Shown here: piece by piece, positions 41,734-49,302 of the stretch
Layout of the letters: each line of letters opens with the position of its first letter
How positions within the stretch are numbered: the stretch's first letter is position 1
Assembly: GCA_963798655.1 (NCBI GenBank)
Contig: CAWCUH010000010.1
Span: 62,001-126,000 of the forward strand
DNA from: CAVSMC01 sp963798655
GTDB taxonomy: Bacteria; Pseudomonadota; Gammaproteobacteria; Burkholderiales; Casimicrobiaceae
Reading direction: 5' to 3'
DNA length: 64,000 nucleotides
Made by a program: the position numbers and the translations under genes
Notes under the pieces: model-generated
The model's database searches: none
Seen by the model: the letters and a program-made list of their open reading frames with translations, nothing else
What the model was told of the DNA's origin: nothing

Positions 41734-42932
41734 CCGATGCCTTCATCTGCGACGCGATCCGCACGCCGATCGGCCGCTACGGCGGCGCGCTTGCGACGGT
41801 GCGCACCGACAATCTCGCGGCGATCCCGATCAGGGCGCTGATCGAGCGCAATCCGGGCGTCGACTGGAGCAGCGTCGACGACGTCGTCTACGGGTGCGCG
41901 AACCAGGCGGGCGAGGACAATCGCAACGTCGGCCGCATGGCGCTGCTGCTCGCCGGCTTGCCGAAGGAAGTGCCCGGCGACACGATCAACCGCTTGTGCG
42001 GATCGAGCCTCGACGCGATCGCGATCGCCGCGCGCGCGGTCAAGTCCGGTGAAGCGGAGCTGATGATCGCGGGCGGCGTCGAAAGCATGTCGCGCGCGCC
42101 GTTCGTCATGGCGAAGGCGGAGAGCGCGTTCTCGCGCGTCGCGAAGGTGGAGGACACGACGATCGGCTGGCGATTCGTCAATCCGCTGATGAAGCAGATG
42201 TACGGCACCGACTCGATGCCGGAGACGGCGGAGAACGTCGCTCGGGAGTTCGGCATCGCGCGCAGCGACCAGGATGCGTTCGCGTTGCGCAGCCAGCAGC
42301 GGGCGGCGGCGGCGATCAAGTCGGGCCGGATGGCCGAGGAAATCGTGCCGGTGAAGATCGCGCAGAAGAAAGGCGATCCGATTGTCGTCGAGCGCGACGA
42401 GCATCCGCGCGAGACGACGCTGGAAGCGCTGGCGAAGCTGAAGGGTGTCGTGCTACCCGACGGAACGGTGACCGCGGGCAACGCGTCCGGCGTCAACGAT
42501 GGCGCGTGCGCGACGATCGTCGCGTCGGAAGCGGCGGCGAAGCGCAACGGACTCACGCCGCGGGCGCGCATCGTCGCAGCGGCCGCGGTCGGCGTCGCGC
42601 CGCGGATCATGGGATTCGGTCCGGCGCCGGCGATGCGCAAGGTGCTCGCGAAGGCGCGTCTCGCGATCGGCGACATGAGCGTGATCGAGCTGAACGAGGC
42701 GTTCGCCGCGCAGGCGCTCGCGGTCACGCGCGACCTGAACCTCGCCGATGATGCGGCGAACGTCAATCCGAACGGCGGAGCGATCGCGCTCGGCCATCCG
42801 CTCGGCGCGAGCGGCGCACGCCTGGTGACCACGGCCGTCTACCAGCTTCAGCGCAGCGGCGGCCGCTACGCGATGTGCACGATGTGCATCGGTGTGGGCC
42901 AGGGCATCGCGATGATCATCGAGCGCGTCTGA
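41730..42932 (+). CDS. pcaF: 3-oxoadipyl-CoA thiolase
   Basis: A 400-residue thiolase that cleaves 3-oxoadipyl-CoA to succinyl-CoA and acetyl-CoA. The nucleophilic Cys is Cys90 in INRLCGSS; the other active-site elements are GHPLGASGAR with His and CTMCIGVGQG with the second Cys. The length matches PcaF, and the GTDSMPETAENVAREF segment is typical of the 3-oxoadipyl-CoA thiolase branch. Context with pcaIJ and pcaHG supports the specific name over acetoacetyl-CoA thiolase. Confidence 0.92.
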   Translation: MTDAFICDAIRTPIGRYGGALATVRTDNLAAIPIRALIERNPGVDWSSVDDVVYGCANQAGEDNRNVGRMALLLAGLPKEVPGDTINRLCGSSLDAIAIAARAVKSGEAELMIAGGVESMSRAPFVMAKAESAFSRVAKVEDTTIGWRFVNPLMKQMYGTDSMPETAENVAREFGIARSDQDAFALRSQQRAAAAIKSGRMAEEIVPVKIAQKKGDPIVVERDEHPRETTLEALAKLKGVVLPDGTVTAGNASGVNDGACATIVASEAAAKRNGLTPRARIVAAAAVGVAPRIMGFGPAPAMRKVLAKARLAIGDMSVIELNEAFAAQALAVTRDLNLADDAANVNPNGGAIALGHPLGASGARLVTTAVYQLQRSGGRYAMCTMCIGVGQGIAMIIERV

Positions 42933-42955
42933 ACAGAGCCACGGAGAACGAACGC

Positions 42956-43702
42956 ATGACGTCACGTCCGCGGAACCTCGCGCAGAAGAGGCTCGTTGGC
43001 TATCGAACGTGCAATCGCGGCACGCAGCCCCAATACCTGTACCCGCCGTACGCGTCGACGGTCAAGCGCTCGCCGTCGCAGCCGCTGCTGCTGTTGCCGA
43101 CGACGCTGTCCGAGGTGACGGGTCCGGTTTTCGGCCACGACGTGATCAAGGCGAACGACTTCGACCTCACGAAGCAGGGCGACGCCGCACCGATCGGCGA
43201 GCGGATCGTCGTGTCCGGACGCGTGCTCGACGCGAATGCGAAGCCGGTCGCGAACACGATCGTCGAGATCTGGCAGGCCAACGCGGCCGGGCGTTACCGG
43301 CACAAGCGCGACAACCACGACGCGCCGCTCGATCCCAACTTTCACGGCGGCGGTCGCACGATGACCGACGCGCAGGGACGGTATCGCTTCGTCACGATCC
43401 GCCCAGGCGAATATCCGTGGCGCAATCACTACAACGCGTGGCGGCCGGCGCATATCCATTTCTCGGTCTTCGGACCGGCGTTCGCGACCCGGCTCGTCAC
43501 GCAGATGTACTTCCCCGGCGATCCGCTGCTCGAGTACGACCCGATGTACCAGAGCATCGCGAGCGAGCGCGCGCGCACGCGGCTGGTCTCGGCGTTCGAC
43601 TGGGAAACGACGATCCCCGAGCACGCCCTCGCGTACAAGTTCGACATCGTGCTGCGCGGCCGCGATCAGACGCCGTTCGAGGACGAAGCCTTTCCCGGCT
43701 GA
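42956..43702 (+). CDS. pcaH: protocatechuate 3,4-dioxygenase beta subunit
   Basis: A 248-residue beta subunit of the iron(III) intradiol dioxygenase that opens protocatechuate to 3-carboxy-cis,cis-muconate. The iron ligands are expected at the Tyr of GRYRHKRDNHDAPLDP, the Tyr of PWRNHYNAWRPAHIHFS and the two His of AHIHFS. The VEIWQANAAGRYRHKRD segment is diagnostic. The gene lies 23 bp after pcaF and 11 bp before the alpha subunit. Confidence 0.95.
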   Translation: MTSRPRNLAQKRLVGYRTCNRGTQPQYLYPPYASTVKRSPSQPLLLLPTTLSEVTGPVFGHDVIKANDFDLTKQGDAAPIGERIVVSGRVLDANAKPVANTIVEIWQANAAGRYRHKRDNHDAPLDPNFHGGGRTMTDAQGRYRFVTIRPGEYPWRNHYNAWRPAHIHFSVFGPAFATRLVTQMYFPGDPLLEYDPMYQSIASERARTRLVSAFDWETTIPEHALAYKFDIVLRGRDQTPFEDEAFPG

Positions 43703-43713
43703 GGAACGATGCG

Positions 43714-44283
43714 ATGAGCCTCGAGACGACTGCGTCGCAAACGATCGGACCGTACCTGCATATCGGGTTCGAATGGCTGGTGAACGAGAAATTCGCGCCG
43801 CCGGGCGTCGCCGGCGAGCGCATCACCGTCGAAGGCCGGATCGCCGACGGCGACGGCGCGCCGGTGAACGACGCCGTCATCGAGGTCTGGCAGGCGAACG
43901 CGCAGGGGCGCTACGCGCACCCTGACGACAAGCAGGACAAGGCGCTCGATCCAGGCTTCAGCGGGTTCGGCCGCATATTCACCGACGACGACGGCCGCTT
44001 CCGCTTCGCGACGATCAAGCCGGGCCGCGTGCCGTCGGCCGACGGCGGGTTGCAGGCACCGCACCTGAACGTCACGATCTTCATGCGCGGCATGCTGAAG
44101 CATCTCACCACGCGGATGTACTTCGCGCACGATGCGGCGAATGGCGAGGACGCGGTGCTCGCGAGCGTGCCGGCGGCGCGCCGGGAGACATTGATGGCGA
44201 CGCCGGCAGCAGGTCGCGCGGGCGCGCTGGAATGGAACATCGTTCTGCAGGGAAGCGGCGAGACGGTGTTCTTCGAGTACTGA
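43714..44283 (+). CDS. pcaG: protocatechuate 3,4-dioxygenase alpha subunit
   Basis: A 189-residue alpha subunit. TASQTIGPYLHIGFEWL at the N-terminus, VIEVWQANAQGRYAHPDD and APHLNVTIFMRGMLKHLTTRMYF are standard PcaG segments; as expected for this subunit, the iron-binding His pair is absent (HLNVTIF replaces HIHFS). It completes the ring-cleaving enzyme. The genes for the next steps (pcaB, pcaC, pcaD) are not in the window. The gene is last in its operon, with 79 bp before the convergent ATPase gene. Confidence 0.94.
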   Translation: MSLETTASQTIGPYLHIGFEWLVNEKFAPPGVAGERITVEGRIADGDGAPVNDAVIEVWQANAQGRYAHPDDKQDKALDPGFSGFGRIFTDDDGRFRFATIKPGRVPSADGGLQAPHLNVTIFMRGMLKHLTTRMYFAHDAANGEDAVLASVPAARRETLMATPAAGRAGALEWNIVLQGSGETVFFEY

Positions 44284-44362
44284 CGTTCGCCGTTCCAAGC
44301 GAGCGCGGAAATCCGGTGTCTTTCGACGAACGTCGCGGGGTCGCCGCCTTCGCGGGGACCCG

Positions 44363-45877
44363 CTAGCGTTTCTTCCCGCCGAGCAGCGAGCCGAGCACGC
44401 CGCGGACGATCTCGCGTCCGACGCTCGATCCGATCGTGCGCACGGCGCTCTTCGCCATCGCCTCGACCAGGCTGTCCTTGCGGCCGCTGCCGCTCACCAG
44501 CCCGCCGAGCGAGCCCTTCAGCGCGTCGCTCCAGCCGCCGCTCGCCGGGGCGCTCGCGGGGGCGTTCGCGGACGTCGTGCCTGCCGTACCGGCGGTGCTC
44601 TGCGCGGCGCGGCCCTTGAGCCGCTCGTACGCCGAATCGCGGTCGACGGGTGCGTCGTAGACGCCGGCGACCGGCGACGCGGCCATCACGGACTTGCGCT
44701 CGTCGGCGGTGATCGAGCCGATCCGGCTCGCCGGCGGCAGCACGAACGCGCGCTCGACCGGCGTCGGCCGCCCCTTCTCGTCGAGGAACGACACGAGCGC
44801 CTCGCCGACGCCGAGCTCGGTGATCGCCTTTTCGGTGTCGATGCCGGGGTTAGCGCGCAGCGTGTCGGCCGCGGTCTTCACCGCCTTCTGGTCGCGCGGC
44901 GTGTACGCGCGAAGCGCGTGCTGCACGCGGTTGCCGAGCTGACCGAGCACCGTGTCGGGCACGTCGAGCGGATTCTGCGTGACGAAGAACACGCCGACGC
45001 CCTTCGAGCGCACCAGGCGCACGACCTGCTCGATGCGCTCGAGCAGCGGCTTCGGCGCGTCGGTGAACAGCAGGTGCGCCTCGTCGAAGAAGAACACGAG
45101 CTTCGGCTTGTCGGGGTCGCCGATCTCGGGCAACCGCTCGTAGATCTCGGCGAGCAGCCACAACAGCATCGTCGCGTAGAGCCGCGGCGCCTGGAAGAGC
45201 TTCTCGGCGGCGAGCACGTTGACGACGCCCTTGCCGGCCAGCGTCTGCAGCAGGTCGTCGACGTTGAGCATCGGCTCGCCGATGAACTTCGCCGCGCCCT
45301 GCTGCTCGAGCGAGAGCAGACCGCGCTGGATCGCCCCGATCGACGCCGCCGACACGTTGCCGTAATCGGTCTGGAACTTCGCGGCGTTGTCGCCGACGTA
45401 CTGGAGCACCGCGCGCAGGTCCTTCAGGTCGAGCAGCAGCAAGCCACCGTCGTCGGCGACCTTGAACACCAGCGCGAGCACGCCCGCCTGCGTTTCGTTC
45501 AGCTCGAGAATCCGCGACAGCAGCAGTGGGCCCAGGTCGGATACGGTCGCGCGGACCGGATGACCGAGCTCGCCGAAGACGTCCCAGAAGACGGTCGGGG
45601 TCCCGGCGAACGCCGGCATCGGGACGCCGATCTGCTTCACGCGCTCGGCGAGCTTCGGCGACGGGCTCCCGGGCTGCGAAATGCCGGCGAGGTCGCCCTT
45701 CACGTCGGCCATGAAGACCGGAACGCCGATGCTCGAAAGGCGCTCGGCGATGACTTGAAGCGTGACCGTCTTGCCGGTGCCGGTCGCTCCGGTGATGAGG
45801 CCGTGCCGGTTGCCCATCGCGGGCAGCAGGACGATCTCGGTGCTGGCGTTGCGGGCTACGATCAACGGTTCGGGCAT
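44363..45877 (-). CDS. HerA-like ATPase, DUF853 family (YjgR type)
   Basis: A 504-residue P-loop ATPase, the usual size for the YjgR/DUF853 group. Walker A is GATGTGKT (residues 30-37), Walker B is LVFFFDEAHLLF, and a QNPLDVPDTVLGQLGNRVQHALRA segment and an Ala/Ser-rich linker near residue 430 follow. The cellular role of the group is not established. I chose ATG 45877 (MPEPLIVARN) because the upstream 138 codons of open frame are not conserved-looking and overlap the next promoter region. It converges on pcaG. Confidence 0.9.
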   Translation of the reverse strand: MPEPLIVARNASTEIVLLPAMGNRHGLITGATGTGKTVTLQVIAERLSSIGVPVFMADVKGDLAGISQPGSPSPKLAERVKQIGVPMPAFAGTPTVFWDVFGELGHPVRATVSDLGPLLLSRILELNETQAGVLALVFKVADDGGLLLLDLKDLRAVLQYVGDNAAKFQTDYGNVSAASIGAIQRGLLSLEQQGAAKFIGEPMLNVDDLLQTLAGKGVVNVLAAEKLFQAPRLYATMLLWLLAEIYERLPEIGDPDKPKLVFFFDEAHLLFTDAPKPLLERIEQVVRLVRSKGVGVFFVTQNPLDVPDTVLGQLGNRVQHALRAYTPRDQKAVKTAADTLRANPGIDTEKAITELGVGEALVSFLDEKGRPTPVERAFVLPPASRIGSITADERKSVMAASPVAGVYDAPVDRDSAYERLKGRAAQSTAGTAGTTSANAPASAPASGGWSDALKGSLGGLVSGSGRKDSLVEAMAKSAVRTIGSSVGREIVRGVLGSLLGGKKR

Positions 45878-46049
45878 GAGACGAGAGCACAAGTGGCGAA
45901 AAGGGTATCTTAGCCGGTCGCGCTGCATGCGCGAATCCGTTATCGATCGGTTAGGGTTGGTCGCGCATACTCCCGCGAGCCGCGACCTCCGTGCGCATCG
46001 CGCCACAGCGACGTCGCCGTCGACGCGCAACGCTACCCGGGAGGAACCG

Positions 46050-46730
46050 ATGTCGAGAGCGAACGGTTTACGCAACCTCGTGGCACTGATGTCGATCGTG
46101 CTTGCGCCGATGGCGAACGCCGCCGCCGTCGACGTGCTCGTGGGCGACGTCGACGGCTTCGGCTTCGGCTGCCCGAACGTCGCTCCGGCGGGCACCTGCA
46201 ACTGGCCGGGTCCGGGCACCTCGGGAAGCTTGTACGACGGGCGAAGCGCGGCCGAGGCGGCCGCGACGAACGGTGCGCAGATCACCGACATTTACTCGGC
46301 GCTTTTCCCCCAGTTCGGTCCGAACAACTTCACCGAGGCCGACGTGCTGTTTCCCTTCGCCGGCACGCTGCTCTCCGGGATCGTTCGCGTCGCGAGCGGC
46401 GACCGGCAGTTTCCGATCGGCGGCCCCATCGGCCTCACGATCAACGGCGTCGCCGTGGCTTTCGACACGGACGAAGGCTTCAAGGGCACCGGCATCGACA
46501 CCTACGTGCTCGACGCCGTCGAGCTCGCCGCCGCGAACGCGGCCGGCATGGTGATTCTTCATTTCAACCACTTCTTTCCGGGCGACCTGATTGCGTTCGA
46601 CTGGTTCAGGTTGACCGGCGACACGTCGGCGGCGCCACCGCCGCCGGTGCTTCCCGAACCGGCTTCGTTGCTGCTCGTCGGCACCGCGCTCGCCGCAGCG
46701 GCCTCGCTGCGCCGTCGACGCGCCGCGTAG
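46050..46730 (+). CDS. PEP-CTERM sorting domain protein
   Basis: A 226-residue secreted protein. It has a signal peptide (LMSIVLAPMANAA) and a C-terminal sorting tail: a proline spacer, then LPEPASLLLVGTALAAAASLRRRRAA, that is, a PEP motif, hydrophobic helix and Arg cluster, recognised by exosortase systems. The body (VLVGDVDGFGFGCP, AFDTDEGFKGTGIDTYVLDAVEL) has no enzyme motif I recognise. A GGGAGGA ribosome site precedes ATG 46050. It is divergent from the YjgR-type gene. Confidence 0.88.
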   Translation: MSRANGLRNLVALMSIVLAPMANAAAVDVLVGDVDGFGFGCPNVAPAGTCNWPGPGTSGSLYDGRSAAEAAATNGAQITDIYSALFPQFGPNNFTEADVLFPFAGTLLSGIVRVASGDRQFPIGGPIGLTINGVAVAFDTDEGFKGTGIDTYVLDAVELAAANAAGMVILHFNHFFPGDLIAFDWFRLTGDTSAAPPPPVLPEPASLLLVGTALAAAASLRRRRAA

Positions 46731-46854
46731 CCCCGAAGCACCGATTGATGACGCGGCTCGCTACGCGGGCCGAGGCTTGCGCCAGGGGCGAATGGTTCCG
46801 TCGGGACCCGTGCTGGCCGCTGCTTGACTTCGGCCTCTGCGCCGCGGATCGCCG

Positions 46855-47150
46855 CAACGCTGCGCGCGACTGGGAGCCCTGCTCGCCGCTCCTCGTCGCG
46901 GCCCTCCGCGCCGCCGACGTCGATCGGTGCGCCGAGCCGTCGGCCTCGCCGCGACGACTCGCATTGGCTCGCATCCCCAAGTCGCTGCGCGCGACTTGGG
47001 GGCCCTGCTCGCCGCTCCTCGTCGCAGCCCTCCGCGCCGCCAACGTCGATCGGTGCGCCGAGCCGTCGGCCTCGCCGCGACGACTCGCATTGGCTCGCAT
47101 CCCCAAGTCGCTGCGCGCGACTTGGGGGCCTTGCTCGCCGCTCCTCGTCG
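46855..47150. repeat. 126-bp tandem repeat with hairpins in the gap before rimP
   Basis: Two full units, 46881-47006 and 47007-47132, are almost identical; a degenerate partial unit lies to the left and a truncated third unit to the right (gctcgccgctcctcgtcgc recurs at 46881, 47007 and 47133). Each unit ends in a perfect 11-bp stem CCCCAAGTCGC with a 5-base loop (46975-47001 and 47101-47127). The 543-bp gap 46731-47273 has no convincing gene; open frames here follow the repeat. Confidence 0.85.
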
Positions 47151-47154
47151 CCCC

Positions 47155-47183
47155 TTCAAATCGACTCTGATTTCTGTTAGAAT
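47155..47183 (+). promoter_or_regulatory. predicted promoter of the rimP-nusA-infB operon
   Basis: A -35-like TTCAAA (47155-47160), a 17-bp spacer and TAGAAT (47178-47183, five of six to consensus) lie just after the tandem repeat. Transcription would start near 47190, only a few bases before the terminator-like hairpin at 47203. Confidence 0.55.
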
Positions 47184-47202
47184 TCCTGCGGATAACGAAG
47201 AG

Positions 47203-47232
47203 AAATGGGCTGGGCACAGCCCATTTTTTTTT
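47203..47232 (+). terminator. intrinsic terminator / possible attenuator in the rimP leader
   Basis: A perfect 10-bp stem AAATGGGCTG / CAGCCCATTT (47203-47212 and 47217-47226) with a GGCA loop is followed by nine T residues (47224-47232). It lies downstream of the predicted promoter and 42 bases before rimP, so it may stop most transcripts before the operon or simply end upstream read-through. Confidence 0.75.
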
Positions 47233-47273
47233 GCCGCAGCGGTTTTCGCGGCCTTCGACACGAAACGTCGGGG

Positions 47274-47717
47274 ATGAAGCTCTCGCAACTGCTCGAAACA
47301 ACGATTCCGCCGCTCGGCTACGAGCTCGTCGACTGGGAGACGAGTCCGGGCGGACGCCTCGTGCGCGTGTTCATCGACAAGCCGAACGGCGTCGACGTCG
47401 AGGATTGCGCGCGTGTAAGCGAGCAGCTGACGCGTTTGTTCGCCGTCGAGAACGTCGATTTCGAGCGCCTCGAAGTGTCGTCGCCGGGGCTCGACCGTGC
47501 ATTGAAGAAGCCGGCGGATTTCACGCGCTTCGAAGGCTCGGAGGCGGAGATCCGGCTCGCCGCACCGGTCGACAACACCCGCCGCATCAAGGGCATCCTG
47601 CGCGGCTGCGACGGCGATACGCTGTCATTGGAAACGAAAGACGGCGTGCGGGCGATCCCGCTCGCCGATATCGCGCGAGCGAGGCTCGTGCCGAAGATCG
47701 AGTGGAGAAAAGCATGA
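47274..47717 (+). CDS. rimP: ribosome maturation factor RimP
   Basis: A 147-residue 30S maturation factor. LGYELVDWETSPGGRLVRVFIDKPNGVDVEDCARVSEQL and the VSSPGLDRALKKPADFTRF motif (shown here in parts) are the standard RimP core. ATG 47274 is chosen over ATG 47205, which lies inside the terminator hairpin. Its stop overlaps the nusA start (ATGA, 47714-47717), the typical rimP-nusA coupling. Confidence 0.95.
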   Translation: MKLSQLLETTIPPLGYELVDWETSPGGRLVRVFIDKPNGVDVEDCARVSEQLTRLFAVENVDFERLEVSSPGLDRALKKPADFTRFEGSEAEIRLAAPVDNTRRIKGILRGCDGDTLSLETKDGVRAIPLADIARARLVPKIEWRKA

Positions 47718-49225
47718 ATCGCGAACTGCTGCTGCTGGTCGACGCGCTCGCGCGCGAGAAGAACGTGCCGAAGGACATCGTGTTCTTGGCGCTCGAGGCA
47801 GCGCTCGCTTCGGCGACGAAGAAGAAGTACGCGGACGACATCGACGCGCGCGTCGCGATCGATCGCGAGACCGGCGATTACGAGTCGTATCGCCGCTGGA
47901 CCGTCGTGCCCGACGAGGAGCACGAGGAGCCCGCGCACCAGCTCGCGATCACCGACGCGGTCGAGCGCGACCCGAACCTGAAGCTCGGCGACGTCGTCGA
48001 GGAGCCGCTCGAGCCGGTCGACTTCGGGCGCATCGGCGCGCAGGCGGCGAAGCAGGTGATCCTGCAGAAGATCCGCGACGCCGAGCGCGAGCAGATCCTG
48101 AACGACTTCCTCGCGCGCGAGGACAACCTGCTAACCGGCACGGTGAAGCGCATCGAGCGCGGCAACGCGATCGTCGAGTCGGGGCGCATCGAAGGCGTGA
48201 TTCCGCGCGACCAGCTGATCCCGAAGGAGATGCTGCGCGTCGGCGACCGCATCCGCGCGTACGTGACGAAGATCGACCGCACGGCGAAGGGGCCGCAGCT
48301 GATCCTGTCGCGCGTCGCGCCGGAATTCATCATGCGCCTCTTCGAGCTCGAGGTGCCGGAGATCGAGGAAGGGCTGATCGAGATTCGCGCGGCCGCACGC
48401 GACCCCGGCATCCGCGCTAAGATCGCCGTGAAGTCGAACGACCCGCGGCTCGACCCGCAGGGCACGTGCATCGGCATGCGCGGCTCGCGCGTGACCGCGG
48501 TGACGAACGAGCTCGCCGGCGAGCGCGTCGACATCATCCTGTTCTCCGACGATCCGGCGAAGTTCGTCGTCAACGCGCTTGCGCCGGCGGAGATCTCGTC
48601 GATCATCGTCGACGAGGAGAAGCATGCGATGGACGTCGTCGTCGACGAGGAGAACCTCGCGATCGCGATCGGCCGCCTCGGCCAGAACGTCCGCCTCGCC
48701 TCCGAGCTCACCGGCTGGGAGCTCAACCTGATGAGCGTCGAGGAATCGCAGCAGAAGCACCAGGCGGAAAGCGATCAGCTGCGCTCGCTGTTCATGGACA
48801 AGCTCGACGTCGACGAGGAAGTCGCCGACATCCTGATCGCCGAGGGCTTCACGTCGCTCGAGGAAGTCGCGTACGTGCCGATCAACGAGATGCACGAGAT
48901 CGAGTCGTTCGACGAGGAGACGGTGAACGAGTTGAGAAGCCGCGCGCGCAACGCGCTGCTGACCGAGGCGATCGTGCGCGAGGAGAGCGTCGAGCACGTC
49001 GAGGACGCGCTGCTTAACCTGGAAGGCATGGATACGGAGATCGCGAGCAAGCTCGCTGCCCATGGCATCACGACGCGCGACGCGCTCGCCGATCTCGCCG
49101 GCGACGAATTGGTCGAGCTGACCGGCATGGACGCGACGAGGGCGCAGGAGCTGATCATGAAGGCGCGCGCACACTGGTTCGAGCCGGCGGCGATCGAAGT
49201 GCCGGCGTCGCCGACGCGGCACTGA
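47714..49225 (+). CDS. nusA: transcription termination/antitermination factor NusA
   Basis: A 503-residue NusA. The order is N-terminal RNA polymerase-binding domain (MNRELLLLVDALAREKNV), S1 domain (LTGTVKRIERGNAIVESG), two KH domains (DPQGTCIGMRGSRV, then AIAIGRLGQNVRLASELTGW) and two C-terminal acidic repeats (LFMDKLDVDEEVADIL and LEGMDTEIASKLAAHG) typical of proteobacterial NusA. It controls pausing, termination and rRNA antitermination. It is coupled to rimP and followed by infB after 77 bp. Confidence 0.97.
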   Translation: MNRELLLLVDALAREKNVPKDIVFLALEAALASATKKKYADDIDARVAIDRETGDYESYRRWTVVPDEEHEEPAHQLAITDAVERDPNLKLGDVVEEPLEPVDFGRIGAQAAKQVILQKIRDAEREQILNDFLAREDNLLTGTVKRIERGNAIVESGRIEGVIPRDQLIPKEMLRVGDRIRAYVTKIDRTAKGPQLILSRVAPEFIMRLFELEVPEIEEGLIEIRAAARDPGIRAKIAVKSNDPRLDPQGTCIGMRGSRVTAVTNELAGERVDIILFSDDPAKFVVNALAPAEISSIIVDEEKHAMDVVVDEENLAIAIGRLGQNVRLASELTGWELNLMSVEESQQKHQAESDQLRSLFMDKLDVDEEVADILIAEGFTSLEEVAYVPINEMHEIESFDEETVNELRSRARNALLTEAIVREESVEHVEDALLNLEGMDTEIASKLAAHGITTRDALADLAGDELVELTGMDATRAQELIMKARAHWFEPAAIEVPASPTRH

Positions 49226-49302
49226 TGGACACCTGACACGCAATACGAGGAAGCAACCGGCTTCGACGGACAAGCAGGCGAAGACGGACGCGGGAGACGC
49301 GC

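Noticed and set aside
45878..46291. N-terminal extension of the HerA-like ATPase
   Set aside because: Family proteins start near MPEPLIVARN and have about 500 residues; the extension overlaps the divergent PEP-CTERM gene and its ribosome site.
46855..47150. CRISPR array
   Set aside because: The repeat unit is 126 bp, fully tandem, without unique spacers, and no cas genes are nearby.
47163..47273. tRNA gene upstream of rimP, as in enterics
   Set aside because: No cloverleaf or CCA end is visible; the stem here is a terminator-type hairpin.
46745..47288. Small proteins encoded in the tandem-repeat region on either strand
   Set aside because: Frames stay open only because the 126-bp unit is a multiple of three; no ribosome site and no domain.
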